From assembly GCA_034359265.1 (NCBI GenBank), contig CP136898.1:3102501-3166500 (forward strand): 64,000 bases of DNA. The letters are read 5' to 3'. The stretch comes from Canna indica (taxonomy: Eukaryota; Streptophyta; Magnoliopsida; Zingiberales; Cannaceae). A model generated the notes under the pieces. It was given only the letters and a program-made list of their open reading frames with translations, searched no databases and was not told where the DNA came from. The position numbers and the translations under genes are program-made. Positions 50,655 to 63,701 of this stretch are shown here, in pieces. The first letter of the stretch is position 1. Each line of letters opens with the position of its first letter.

Positions 50655-51294
50655 TATTAGGAAGAAATTGGATCTTCCTGCAAGGATTCAAAAATTCAAA
50701 CGCCAAAAGAAAAAATATAAAAACGAGTAAATTCAGAAATAATACAAAGAACACCAAATTTACATGCTTCAGCTCGGCGGGGTACCGTGCCTACTCTACG
50801 GGGAGAAGATGACACTTGATTTTATTAAAAGGAGGAGAAAACACGGCCAATACAAGAGCGGAATATAATTGATTAATAAACTATAAAGAAAAATATTGTC
50901 CGTTCTCGAATATTTTTCTGCACCTCGAAATCTGGATTCCTGCTTCTGCTTGAAAATTATGGATGCAGCGTCCTTGATCTTCTTGCTTTTGCCTAAGACG
51001 ATGTGAAGGGGAAGAGAGCCGCTGGAAAAAAATCCTGTCTGAGAAACGGAGTAGATGGAAGGCTCTGAGAATTATTGAGATTATCTTTGAAACTGCATAT
51101 TAGGCCCCTATTTATAATACAGGAGGAGAGCCAATTCATGTCTAATTTGGTGGATAAAAAATCTCCAAGGATTTTGGTGCTCCGTCTGATTTAATCGGAT
51201 GGCTGAAATGCTTCTTTTGACCTAAAAAATTAGCTTGTGTTGATCAAGCCCAATTTCATAATGGATTCGGATTTAAAATTATTCAACCCTCATA
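50655..51294 (-). repeat. Copia 3' LTR
   Basis: 640 bp. In plus-strand reading it opens TATTAGGAAG (canonical TG mutated to TA) and ends CCTCATA instead of CCTCACA. It differs from the partner LTR at scattered positions, for example in the motif after AAATTTACATG. Confidence 0.9.
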
Positions 51295-51429
51295 ATTTCC
51301 TTCTTTGATGAATTTTAAGCCCGATGTAGTCTTCTCCTCTTCTCCCAAGAGCCTTAGCTAACCTGCACCATGAATCAATCTTACCAAGTTCAGGCAATGT
51401 TCAAATTTAATCGTTGGTAGTACTTTAGT

Positions 51430-53313
51430 CAGCATATCTGCAGGATTGTGAGTTGTGTCAATTTTTTGAAGCTTTATTTATCCTTTTGAAAATATCCCTA
51501 ATAAAATGGAATCTGACGTCAATGTGCTTCGTCCTTTCATGGAACATTTGATCTTTTGACAGATGAATTGCACTTTGACTGTCACTATGCACGACTATGT
51601 CCCCATTTTGAAAAGTTAGTTCTTTTATCAAGTTTCCGAGTCATATTGCTTCTTTAATCGCTTCTGTAATAGACATGTACTCCGCTTCAGTGGTAGAGAG
51701 GGCGATAGTGGGTTGTAGACAGGCTTTTCAACTTACTGCAGTTCCACCTATAGTGAAGATATAGGCGGTGATTGATCTCCTCTTATCAAGGTCACCAGCA
51801 TAGTCCGAGTCTGGGTATTCTGCAAACGATTCATTAGTTCCATCGAAAATAATGCCGACTTTAGAAGTACCTTGTAAGTAGCGCATGATCCATTTGACTG
51901 CCTCCCAATGTGCTTTTTCCGGATTTACCATGTACCGGCTGACAACACTGACTGCATGTGCTATGTCTGGACAGGTACAGATCATGGCGTACATAAGACT
52001 GCCAACTGCACTTGCATAGAGTACCTGTGACATGCTAACTCTTTCTTTTTCATCTTTAGGGCACAGTAACTCTGATAATTTGAAGTGCGCGGCAAGAGGT
52101 GTCTTCACTGATTTTGCTTCTTGCATGCAAAAGCGCTTAACCACCTGCTTTACATAACTCTCCTGAGTTAGGTACAACTTTCTTGCTTTGCGGTCTCGTT
52201 TTATCTCAATCCCAAAGATTTTTATTGCAGCCCCAGGTCCTTCATGTCAAATTCGCTTTTAAGGTATTTCTTAAGCCTGTTTATTTCAGTAATATCTTTT
52301 GCCGCAATAAGCATGTCATCAACATAAAGAAGCAGATAAATCATAGAACTAGTTGTTTTCTTTAAATAAACACAACTGTCAAAAGATGATCTACTGAAAT
52401 CAATACCAAGTATAAACTGATCAAATCTCTTGTATCATTGTCTGGGAGATTGCTTGAGGCCATATAGTGACTTCTTTAGGAGGCAGACATGATCAACTTT
52501 ATTTTTCTCTTCAAACCCTTCTGATTGTGTCATGTAGATTTGTTCTTCTAAGTCATCGTGTAGGAAAGCTATCTTGACGTCAAGCTGTTCTAACTCCAAG
52601 TCTTACATGGCTACTAATGTTAGAAAAACACGAATAGAGGTATGTTTAACCACAGGAGAAAAAACATATTTGTAGTCAATACCTTCCTTTTGACTGTATC
52701 CCTTTGCCACAAGCCGAGCTTTATAGATGCCGCATTCTTTGAGTTTGTAGATTCACTTGCACCCAACAAGTTTCTTGTGCGGTGGAGACTTCACAAGTTC
52801 CCAAGTATTATTTTTCTGCAAGGACTTGAATTCTTCTATCATAGCTTCATGCCACTTTCTTGAATTTGTCCGGTTTAGAGCTTCTTTATAGGAGGCTGGT
52901 TCTTCAGTGCATGGAGTTTCTTCTGCTACTGCTAGAGAATATGTAGCAATATTTGCATACCTAGGATTATGACGTGGTGCTCGCCTAGGTCGGTTGAGGG
53001 CAATGGAATAAAGATTATCCTCCAAAACTTGATGTTGCTCCTCCTGGACCCAATGTGGCTCCTCCTGTACCTGAACATGTTCTTCAGTGGCCTGTTCTAA
53101 TGGAGCAGTGTCATTGGCTTCTATGAAAGGTGATCGAGGCGCAGGTGTAGGGAACCAAAATTCTTTGGTAGCAGGCAGAGGTGGTGTTTCTTCTGGTGGC
53201 ACTGTAGTTTCCTGTGAGTCATCTTCTTCTTGGTTCTTCTTTTTCAATTTCAAGAGTACCTGTTCATAAAAAATTACATCTCTATGGATTTCGACTTTAT
53301 ATTTAGACACCAC
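51430..53313 (-). pseudogene. Copia reverse transcriptase and RNase H region
   Basis: Minus-strand frames carry a reverse transcriptase starting near 52870, with the catalytic YVDD near 52320, then the segment 52177-51728 with AVGSLMYAMICTCPDIAHAV typical of the Copia RT/RNase H junction, and an RNase H remnant to about 51430. In-frame stops separate the pieces, so no functional polymerase is encoded. Confidence 0.85.
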
Positions 53314-53344
53314 ACTTTATAGCCTTTCACTCCACTAGGATATC

Positions 53345-54350
53345 CTAAAAAATACATTTATTTGATCTAGATTCTAATTTTCCTTCATTCACTCTGACAT
53401 AGACAGTGCTCCCAAAAATTTTAAGGTGGTCATAAGAGGCTGGCGACCTGGTCCATTTTTCCTCATGCTTCTTGAATTCAATGGACGAAGAAGGTGATCG
53501 ATTTATCAGGTAGCAAGCGGTGGATGCAACCTCTGCCCAAAAACTTTTAGAAATGTTAGCATCAGAAAGCATATTTCTTACCCTTTCTATGATGGTGCGG
53601 TTCATCCTTTCTGCCACTCCATTCTGCTGAGGTGTGTAGGGAATTGTATGATGTCTTATGATCCATTCTCTCGAGCAAAAATCTTTAAATTCTCCACTGC
53701 AAAATTCTAGGCCATTATCGGTTCGCAGGGTCCGAACATATCTATCGGTTTGCTTCTCAGTCATTGCCTTCCAAGACTGAAATTTGGAGAAAACATTAGA
53801 TTTATTTTTAATAAAATAAGCTCATACCTTTATGGAGTAATCATCAATGAATGTGAGCATGTATCAAGCTCCTCATTGGGATTCAACCGGTGATGGTCCC
53901 CATAAATCAGAGTGGATGTAGTCCGGTTTTTCTTTTGCATAATGTTGTCATGTGGAGAATGAGACACTTTTATGTTTGTCATAAATGCAATGTTCACATA
54001 AATCTAACTTAGCAAATTTTTGTTTTTCAAGTAGTCCATTTTGTTCAAGAATTAGCATGCTCGTTTCATTAATATGCCCTAATCTCATATGTCATAATTT
54101 AGCAATATCATCATAGTGTTCAGAAGTTACCATAGCTGCACCACTTGTTACCGTTGTGCCTTGCAGGATGTAGAGTTGGTTTACTTTTAGTGCTTTCATT
54201 ACTGCTAAGGATCCCTTTGTGATTCTGAAAACTTCGTCTTGGCCTGAATACTTGTATCCAAGTGCATATAGAGAAGATAAAGAAATTAAATTTCTTTAAA
54301 GACCTGGAATGTGTCATACCTGAGTTAGAGTCCTTGTAATGCCATCATGC
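53345..54350 (-). pseudogene. Copia integrase region
   Basis: The longest open piece (53764-53345) contains LRTDNGLEF and the catalytic-core segment ending in NGVAERMNRTI, followed by FWAEVASTACYLINR. Upstream parts are interrupted by stops. The C-terminal tail continues into the next open piece at 53313. Confidence 0.85.
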
Positions 54351-54493
54351 ATTTTGATTTTTACTGAGCCAACATCTGCTACTTGACATGATGAGTCATT
54401 TCCCATTAGCACTTTATTACCATCAGCATGTTCATATGTGGTAAACCATTATCGGTGCGGTGTCATATGATAAGAGCAACCTGAATCTAAAAT

Positions 54494-55329
54494 TCATTCA
54501 TCTTGAGATCTAGCATAACAAACAGAAATTGTAAGTACATCTACTTTTTCATCCTCATCTGCATAGGATGCTTCCCCATTCTGATTTTGTTCCTCATGTC
54601 TCCGTTTCAGCTTACGACATTCTGATTTGATGTGTCTCATCTTTTTGCAATAATAGCACTGCATATTTTTGGACCTGGATTTAGATATGAACTTACCCCG
54701 GCTTTTGTCCCGTGACCTGTTTCGTCCTCTAGTGTTCAGGTATTCTCTACGGCTTCTAAAGGATCTTGTGGTAAGTTGAGAGTCGACAACCTTCTTGGAT
54801 ATTAGCATTGTTGTCACTTCATCCAGAGTAATAGTATTATTGTCATACAATAAATTTTCACGAAAATTTTTAAAAAAAGCGGAGAGAGTAATTAGAAGCA
54901 TAAAAGCCTTGTCTTCTTCCTCAAATTTAGCTTCCATATCCTCAAGATCAGCAAGAATAGAACGAAAAGTGCTAATATGATTTTTAACAGAAGTGTTATC
55001 AGTCATGCGTAAAAAATATAATTTTTAAGTGTCATCTTACTTGTAAGAGTTTTATCCTGGTAGATTATAGCAAGTTTTTTCCATACATCTGCGGCAGTAT
55101 TTTCTGATGCAACTTCTCGTAGTGCATCGTCGCATATGCTCATGTACAAGGTGGCTTTAACACTTTCATCAGCCCGGTCCTTTTCCCTATAAGTGTCTTC
55201 CATTGCATCTCGCCCCCGAATAATGTCTTGAAGGTTCTCTTTAACCAAAATTGCTTTCATCTTCAAAGCCCACAATGAGTAGTTGACATTGTGGTCCAAT
55301 TTTTGGATTTCATATTTTGCCCCTGACAT
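54494..55329 (-). pseudogene. Copia gag, frameshifted
   Basis: It starts at ATG 55329 (MSGAKYEIQKLD). The gag core includes WKKLAIIYQDKTL and is broken by a frameshift near 55005, resuming as a 170-codon frame. That frame ends with the zinc knuckle CYYCKKMRHIKSEC and acidic residues before the protease. Confidence 0.85.
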
Positions 55330-55345
55330 TGTGGATTGTTGGCTC

Positions 55346-55357
55346 TGATACCACAAC
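55346..55357 (-). other. Copia primer-binding site
   Basis: TGGTATCAGAGC on the minus strand, a few bases inside the 5' LTR, is complementary to the 3' end of plant initiator-Met tRNA, the usual primer for Copia reverse transcription. Position is approximate to a few bases. Confidence 0.85.
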
Positions 55358-55997
55358 TGTTAGGAAGAAATTGGGTCTTCCTGCAAGGATCCGAAAATCC
55401 AAACACCAAAAGGAAAAAAACCAAAACGAGTAAATCCATAAATAATACAAAGAACACTAAATTTACGTGGTTCAGCCCGACGGGGTACCAGGCCTACTCC
55501 ACGGGGAGAAGATGACACTTGATTTTATTAAAAGGAGGAGAAAACACGACCAATACAAGAGCGGAATACAATTGATTAATAAATTGTAAAAAAAAATACT
55601 GTATGTTCTCGAATATTTTTCTGCACCCTGAAATCTTGATTTCTGCTTCTGCTTGAAAACTGTGGATGCGGCGTCCTTGATCTTCTTGCTTCTACCTAAT
55701 ACGGTGTGAAGAGGAAGAGAGCCGCTGGAAAAGAATCATGTTTGAGAAACGGAGTAGATGGGAGGCTCTGAGAATTATTGGGATTATCTTTGAAACTGCA
55801 TATTAGGCCCCTATTTATAATAAATGGGGAGAGCCAATTCATGCCTAATTTGGTGGAGAAAAAATCTTCAAGGATTTTGCTGCTCCGTCTGATTTAATCG
55901 GATGGCTGAAATACTTTTTTTGACCCTGAAAATTAGCTTGTGTTGATCAAACCCAATTTTATAATGGATTCGGATTTAAAATGATTCAACCCTCACA
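55358..55997 (-). repeat. Copia 5' LTR
   Basis: 640 bp, plus-strand reading TGTTAGGAAG...CCCTCACA, with canonical TG...CA ends. Contains the internal motif TACGTGGTTCAGCCC common to Copia LTR transcripts. Confidence 0.9.
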
Positions 55998-55999
55998 AT

Positions 56000-57870
56000 A
56001 ATAATAATAATTAAATGATTTTATAAATAATTATACTTATATTGTATGTTGTTTAAATATTTAGGATTCGATTTCTAATATGATCGTCTATTCTATATGT
56101 GTAGAACCTGCCAAAGTTTAAGATGCAAATTAAGCAAAGCAAGCATTACTCAAGTGAAGTTGAGGAATCCAATTAATTAATTAGCACAACAAGATTTTTA
56201 AACATTACATATTTAAAGATGTAGATGCCAATTCGGACGATAACTGAACTATAAAATTAGTTTCAGAATAAATATCATTGTTACATCATAAGATAACTTC
56301 ACAACAATGAAACACACGTTATTACAATGAATGTACGTAACACAGTCACGTTCTCAAAAACATCTCTTTATCCAAAATTAGGTTTGTAGGTTCATCTCCT
56401 ACCCCCTTGCCATCACCGCCACTAGATTTGGTCGGTCGGGGCTCACGCGTGGAACCACCATCGGTCGCCATTGGCTTTGTCGTTGCCTATCATACGACGA
56501 TGACTTCGATCTATTGGGGCGTGATTGCCCCAAGAGTTAGGGCTGTTGAGCTTCGCACCAAGCGCAACACCTACAACAGCGTCCCGTTAGGGTGCTCACA
56601 CTCAATAACACTTCTGCTTGTCGGGCCGCGTCACGGCCTAGCGACGCTACTCTATGCGCAATGCCCCAAACAGCATCGGGCCACACCGCAGCCTGGCGAG
56701 GCTGCCAGCGTTGGTCGGTGCTGTCGCACAAGCAGTGTCGCCACGCCAGTTGCCGCCTCCCGTTGACGCTATGCTGCCAGCGAGCTCGGTCGATGGTCAG
56801 ACTGCAACAGTCTTGGCTGGCGACGACTCTGCGATGCCACGACGAAGGGGGAGAAGTCGTGGGAGGCAAACATTCTTTCTATAAAAGGACGAGGTATTGG
56901 AATTGTAAAAAATTTAGAGTTTAAGGAGAATAATTTTGTTTGTAAATAAATAAGTCCCATGCAATTTAAATATAATATTGACAATAATCTGAATAGATTA
57001 CCCGTTCAGACGCCTTCTAAAATCTTATTTGGCCGAGGAAGAAATTGCGGTCTCCCTACGTAAAGACAAGTCTCGCCCAACATTTGATATTGGCTTTTTC
57101 ACTCTTTTTTCTTATTAGATTTGCAATTTGGTTTACCAAAATTCTTTATCATGGTAACAATTCCTCACTCGTGCATGATTCGTGATTGCATCATCCTCAG
57201 TTACGGTAACTAATTTGTCTATTTTGTAGCAAATTATACTATAACTTCTATAAACTTGTAAGATTTGGACAGACATTAGGCCTCTGACTTTGAATCCATT
57301 ATTGTAAGCAAATTCTTTGATCATGGTTACCTTCAAGCAATAGGATAACTTTTCTTTTTGGTTAATCTTAAAAAAAGAGAGCAAAAATAAAATATTTGAG
57401 TTGGTGAACAAATAAAGTTTCTTTCTTTCCAAGAAGGCAAGAATGCATCAAACAGTAGAACAATTAAAAAGAGGTGGGGGGCAGTTCTCCAAGACTCCAA
57501 CCAACAAGGCGAAGAACGTGACATGGCGGGGCGAGGACGAGGGCGAGCGCGAGGCAAAGGCTGCTCTCCCTCTTCACCTTTGTCTTCCCCATGGCTTTAT
57601 CCTGTCGCAAGAAATAAAACCACCCCCCTTTCCCTTCTGACTTCTGTTCTGCCTGCCCCCCTCCCCACCAAATAAAAATTCTTCTTTTGGCCGTCTCCTC
57701 ACCCTCACGAACTTTCCATATACGCCGAAACATCCCGCACTTCTCACCTTATCCACCCCGAGATTCTTCTCCATCTTCCCGCAGATTCTCCCGGGTTCCC
57801 GCCATTTAAACCCTAGCTTCGATCCGCGGGCACATGGGCTCCCTCCCGTCCGGGTCGTAGCTGGGCGAGG
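56000..57870. other. Intergenic with a GC-rich island, then kinase promoter
   Basis: 56400-56870 is markedly GC-rich between AT-rich flanks and open in several frames on both strands, but no protein family is recognised. 57640-57870 is C/T-rich and probably the core promoter and 5' UTR of the kinase gene. It includes AAACCCTAG at about 57809. Confidence 0.4.
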
Positions 57871-57873
57871 AAC

Positions 57874-60800
57874 ATGGAGGAAGGCGAAGGGGAGAGCACG
57901 TCCCCGGCGAGGCCCCTTGGCGGCGCCGGGGCCCCCTTCACCTACGATGCCCTCCGGAACGACATCTACGAGCGCCTCGTCGACAGCGGCAACGAGGAGG
58001 CCATCTCGAACCCCCACCTCCGAGACCTGCTTGACGCTCACTTGAGCCGCCTGCCCCTCCGGTAACCTCCCCGGTTCTGCTCCGTGGTTCTTGGACTCGT
58101 ATGGTGGACGGTTTTCGGGAAAGGAATATCTTTGATTCTGTCCGTGTCTTATGTCTGTGTTACATCCGTCGAAATAGTGTTGTTTGGTTTTGTTCATTAA
58201 AAGTCGTTGCTTTTTTACTTTCTGAAGTTAAGGTACATAGAACTTCCGCTTGGCACCTTGGACTCGGTTGTTAGTTCTGGTGTTACAGTTGTTTGGTTCC
58301 TTGTAAATTAAATAGATTGACAGGAAAGTTCTTTGCAGCTGTTTTTTCACTGAGCTGGATTCTGATTCTGATTTTTTCATGCTTGTGCGATTGTTAGATA
58401 TCGGCTTGATCTGAACATGGACAGAGTAGAGGATGTGCTATTGCATCAGAAGATTCTTGCAGATGCTGAGGACCCAACAAAGCGCCCAATCTTCCATGTC
58501 CGCTTTATGAAGGTATAAAAGAAGCTTAACGGTATATCCTTGGCAAAGTTTTGTTTGACAAGAAATATGTTCTTCCTTTTTGTATTTTTTTCCCCCATCT
58601 GGTGGTGTGATGGTAAGTATAACTATGTTCATGCTATGTCTTGCCGTCAGGGTCATTTTCATTCACCTTGTATTTTGCTTTTGATCATTATAGTTATCAA
58701 CACGACCTATGGTGTTCTTTTGGACTATTTCAAAAGAACAAATTGTTGGGTGCAAAAGAGTTTTCCAAACTGACTATCTTTCTTGTATCTATTTTAATTA
58801 TAGGATAGACATAAAAGTTTGCATTGAAACTCTCAGTTTGATGGATTAAAGAAAAAAAATGAGGTCAACAAAACACATTTGTTTTATGTCGTAAATCCTA
58901 ATGCTGTTTAACAAGTACTTGTTAGTTGTCCTCATTTGTTATATCTCATACTGGGTAGTTTGTTCGGATTGGTTCATGCGAAAGTGATCATCAGCAGCAA
59001 TCATTGGGAGTTGATTCAACCGGAGATGGATCTGGTAATAGAGTCAGTGGTGGAGAAGTGAAACCAAATTCCAGGTATTCTATCCACCAAAATTTCATTC
59101 TGCTTGCTTAAAGCTAACTACCTATGTTTTCTTTAGTTCTGCTTATCTCTGTGCTTCTAAACCAAATTTTTGTACATGTTGATGCTCAACATATGTTGAT
59201 ATTGCTAATTGACACTAATTGGTTAGGAGAAGCAGAGACAAGAGGATTGAATTTGAACCTTGCTCAAAGCTTGAAGATTTGAATTTAGATGTCAAAGTTA
59301 CTGTCCAGGAAATCAGAGATCCTCAGGAAGTTCTATCTGCTAGGTATGTGCCTAACTCTAAAATAAACTTTAGTTTAATGCTCAAACATACCAAGATCAT
59401 TGGTGATACTAAAATCAAAACCATTAACAGCATGTTAGCTATATGAACTTCTGCAAATACTCATGAAATCATATATATATTGTACATGTTCTCTGTTCCC
59501 ATGAATGCTTAGGCTATTATATTCAAACTAACCTTACTGCTATTGTTGACATTTATGGCGATATATATTCCTTGTCTTGTGCAATAAATTATGCAGGAAT
59601 TTTATTATTCATGAATTGAAATATGAGTGAAGGGAGAGAAAGTAGTAGGCATAAAATTGATTAAGAAATCCTGCACTAAAAATGAATGTGTTTGTTTTCT
59701 TGTAATGGTTATGGGTAAAGCTAAGAAGGGACTGAAAAGTGATTCTGCTAGTTTTGATTCCTGAAAGCAGCAAAATAAATGCATATTTTTGTAAAAAAAT
59801 GTGGAGCGCAATGAAGTTTAGAAGGATGGTCTGTTTAGGCTATAGTCCTTTCATAATTACTGATTTTTTGTCAGTTTAAGGAGATAGGCTTCTTAAGAAA
59901 AACTGCACTGTTCTACAATCTTTTTTCTAATTACATTTTTTTTAAAATTTTAATTGCAAAGAGTGGATCACCCCTTGTGCACATAGTGGGATGTGAGAAC
60001 AAGAGAAAAAAGGCCAAGGAAAAAGCTAGAGATCACAAACACAGAGGAAGAAATATATTTCATGTAGTTCAACTAAACCTTAGCCACGTCCATGGCCATA
60101 CAAAGAACTTTTTTATTTTCCAAAGAGAGTACTGACAACACAAGAGATGATATGGCCTATAAAAGCAAAGAGTCTTGGGCAAACAAAGAATAGGTGCAAA
60201 GAGATAAAAAAAATACACAAATAGTAATAAGCTCAACAAAAAAATAGAGTTAGCCTCCAGTGTATCTCTCTACCTTTTGGGGCATCGCCCCTCAAGCCCC
60301 AAGAAGGTCTCCTATCACCCTTGGTGAGTTCAATGAGGAGCTGGACCCTCATATGTTAATGATAGAAATGCAGTTCAACAAAGTAGGGATTCGGCTTAAC
60401 ACTCTTCCAACAGCATAATTTGATACTTCTACGTTACATTTGTCTTGCCTTAAAGGGCTGGTCTAGCCCTTATTAGAGCATGGGGTTTTCATTGGAGGTG
60501 TTTTTGGACGTGAAGGATATGAGTTCTAACTTCTAACCATTGTCAGTTTTGGAATGTCGTCATGCATCTCATTAGATCACTTGCATAGTTATGTATTAAT
60601 TTAACTTTCAAGCAAATATACCTTATTATTATTGGTGCATGCTTGAGAAATATCATTCACGTTTAACTATTTGCTAAAAGAAAATGAATTTTGGTAATTT
60701 GCAGGCAGGATATTAAAAATACCCCAGTTCATGAGATAATCTTTTCATCGATTGACAAGCCCAAGCTTCTTAGCCAGGTAGAATGATTTCTTCTGAATTA

Positions 60801-63701
60801 CAAAATTTCTTTTGTTTTCACATGTGACCAGATTTGCTACCAAGACTATTAAGTAACATATTCTTCTATCTCACACAACATCTGTAAAGGTGAGATAGGT
60901 GCCAATGTTCCTTGACCAATTTGTGGTCTCCACCCTTTGACATGTCTGTGATGATGTACAGTATGGAGAACACAAACTATTAGTTGATTTTTTTATCTAT
61001 ATAGGTCTGCATTGCTAATATGGTCCATGCCCATGGACATGTCTGCGACGATGTAGCTTACAGAGAAGAAGATCAAGAATTAGTTGATTTTAATAATTGA
61101 TTTATCTGCATATTTTTTCTTTGGTAAAATCTTTGTGAAAATTGTATACTGTGTTTGCTACTCGAGTTTCTTGATGAGATCGAGATGACCCTCTGTTTCT
61201 ATCTTCCAAATTGCTGTTTCCTTAACTTCTTTCAATGCATTGGCTGATTTAAATTTCTCATTAGACGATTCCGTGAAATATCAAGTGTCATGACTACTTC
61301 ATTGTTTTTAAAATTTTTACCCCCTCTTTTTAACCAAGGTTTAAATTGTCTTTTGTTTTAGTTGTCTGCTTTGCTTGCTGACATTGGGTTGAACATTCGT
61401 GAAGCTCATGTTTTTTCAACAATTGATGGTTATTCCTTGGATGTGTTCGAAGTCGATGGTTGGCCAGAGGAGGTAGGCTTCTCTGTCTCTCTTTATCCTT
61501 TTTCCTCCCAGATAAGTTATGATCACTTAGAGTCCTTTGACACATTTGTTTTTCCTTAGCTTTAGTAGAAGTCTCATTGTTTAATATCACAATCAATCCA
61601 CAAAATATATAAAAACCAATATTTTGTGGATTTTGCACAGCCTTGGTAGTAATTATGTAATTTCATGTGGTTCAACCTATTGTGTGGAAAGAGAACATTT
61701 TTTAGGGGAGAACTGCTACCTTTCCAGTATCCATACCATTGATAAATTAATATGGTACGGAGGTTGAGAGCTCCACATGGGATCATAAGAGAGCATTGTA
61801 TGATAAAGTGAGTTTCAGAATTGATTCCATTTAGGTAATAAATTTAATTTGATTTTCTTAAGTTGTTGATAAATGATATTTTAGTACAACTTTAAGCCAT
61901 TAAATGAGATACTATATATTCATTTACATTCTTAATAGGCGGATAGGATTCATCCAAGTCGAATGCTTGTAAGTTTACCTATGTTCTGCCCATAAACCAG
62001 TAAATAAATCTGTGATGGATTACACTCTCCATATGGGCCCTTAAATTAGTTGGGTCTTTGTGATCCTAGTTTCTTCTACTGGCAGGCATCTATTCCAAGC
62101 GAAAATGTTGCTGACTTTGCAATGGTGTGGTCAGGAAACGGATGGCTTGCTGAAGGAGCTCCAAGCTGCAGTTGCAAATAACGAGGTACAATTTTGTTAG
62201 ATCCCTTAATTAACTACCATTATATATTTTTTCTTGGATTTTCCTGTGTCAGAACATAAATTGGTAATTTTTTGGATTTTTTATAATTAAACTCCCAAAG
62301 TCTATGTGGACTAGGTTATGCAATACAGTACTAAAACTTTCACATGTTATTTTTTTTTCTCTTTGCCCACACAAATTTAGGGTTCCCTCTGTAGCACATC
62401 CCGTTCTTCAGGTACTAATAAGGTACTCGGCTACCAGTCAAAGGTTGTTGATTGGGAAATTGATAAAAGATTCTTGAAGATGGGAAAGAGGGTTGCACGC
62501 GGATCTTATGGAGATTTGTAAGTCCAAAAATTTGACTGTTGATTCTGCTTGTTCACCTTTTCTGTTATAGTTGTGTCAAAACTGTTAGATAATATTGTCT
62601 TCTGATGCCTTTTTATACAGGTATCGAGCTACTTACTTAGGTCAGGATGTTGCAGTGAAAATTCTTAGAGCTGAGCAGCTAAATGAAGCTTTGTTGTTGG
62701 AATTTAATCAAGAAGTAGATATTTTAAGGTGATACATAGATACAAATTCAATTGCACATTCAACATCTTGTGACATCTTTGTACTAGTTATATCAGGTAA
62801 ACCATTTTCATTCCGATGATTTCACCATTTCAGGAAGGTTCACCACAAAAATGTTGTTCGCTTCATTGGTGCATGCACAAAGCCTACAGAATTTTGCATA
62901 GTAACAGGTAATTTTCAAATTCTGTTGATAAAACTTTTGCCACTTGCTAGTTTGTCAATAGTTAGCTTTAAGTCTTTAACTACTCTCAAAATTAGTTAGT
63001 GCTATGTTAGGAGGTAAGGAGGTAATCCTTTTCTCTCATCTAATTTGCTTGTTATTGCAATAAAGCTTTTCTTGCAAATTTTTTGCTTACTTTTTTGACT
63101 TGCAAATTAAATCATTTCTCTTCAGAATACATGACGGGTGGTAACCTTTATGATTATCTGCACAAGGATCATGTGACTTTGAAGCTTGCCCAACTGTTGA
63201 AGTTTTCAATTGATATCTGCAAAGGGATGGCCTATTTGCACCAAAGCAGCATCATTCACAGGGATCTTAAGACAGCTAACCTGCTGATGGATGCGAATTG
63301 TGTATGCAGCTTCCTATCAACTTATCCCTGTATTCTATCAGTCACCTGTCAACTCATCTTTCTATATTTGCTTTCTCTTTTGTAAATTTTAGTATGTGCA
63401 TTAAACAAAAAAATTCCACCTCTAAAGGGCAACCACTGAGAATGAGGCTTTTTTCCCACATTACCATAATTTGATTTTTGCATGTGCATGTATATAAACT
63501 TCATAACCATTTATTTTTCAGTTTTTTCTTTCTTTAAAATGATTAGGTAATACAGTCTTGTTTTGGCTAAATGAGTACTTAAATCAAATATGTTGACCCA
63601 CGTAGGTTGTGAAGGTAGCTGACTTTGGTGTGGCTCGGTTTCAGAATGAGGATGGAGTTATGACTGCTGAAACTGGAACATACAGATGGATGGCCCCTGA
63701 G
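57874..63701 (+). CDS. ACT-domain protein kinase, STY8/STY17/STY46-like (3' end outside window)
   Basis: Raf-like plant Ser/Thr/Tyr kinases of this family phosphorylate, among others, chloroplast precursor proteins in the cytosol. Twelve exons seen: 57874-58061, 58398-58512, 58959-59074, 59227-59343, 60705-60777, 61362-61472, 62135-62185, 62381-62517, 62621-62728, 62834-62907, 63126-63301, 63606-63701. All phases agree. The N-terminal part has a conserved [12 protein letters not shown] segment. An ACT domain follows ([20 protein letters not shown] to [12 protein letters not shown]). The kinase domain has a Gly-rich loop ([13 protein letters not shown]), Lys in [27 protein letters not shown] and GTYRWMAPE. 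The last lobe lies beyond the window. No defects seen. Confidence 0.93.
59965..60420. repeat. Possible solo LTR-like repeat in a kinase intron
   Basis: The segment after TGTGAGAACAAGAG includes GAAATATATTTCATGTAGTTCAAC and CTTAGCCACGTCCATGGCC, resembling the GTGGTTC...CCACG segment common to Copia-type LTRs. Ends and target duplication were not found. It lies in the intron between exons 4 and 5. Confidence 0.35.
60885..61105. repeat. Diverged tandem duplication in a kinase intron
   Basis: Two neighbouring units of about 100 bp share GACATGTCTGYGAYGATGTA and AACTATTAGTTGATTTT-like or AATTAGTTGATTTTAAT sequence. Many substitutions separate them, so the duplication is old. Confidence 0.6.

Larger units (their letters stand above)
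50655..55997 (-). mobile_element. Near full-length Copia LTR retrotransposon, defective
   Basis: About 5.34 kb on the minus strand with two LTRs of 640 bp. Next to the 5' LTR is a primer-binding site, TGGTATCAGAGC, matching initiator-Met tRNA. A purine tract (AAAGAAGGAAA) lies by the 3' LTR. Domain order gag, protease, integrase, reverse transcriptase, RNase H is Copia-type. Gag has a zinc knuckle C-x2-C-x4-H-x4-C. The protease DSG, an integrase segment (IPYTPQQNGVAERMNRTI) and the polymerase YVDD are visible. A frameshift in gag near 55005 and several stops in the protease and polymerase regions make it non-autonomous. The insertion lies in an AAT-rich site, so the 5-bp target duplication is ambiguous. 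Confidence 0.93.
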
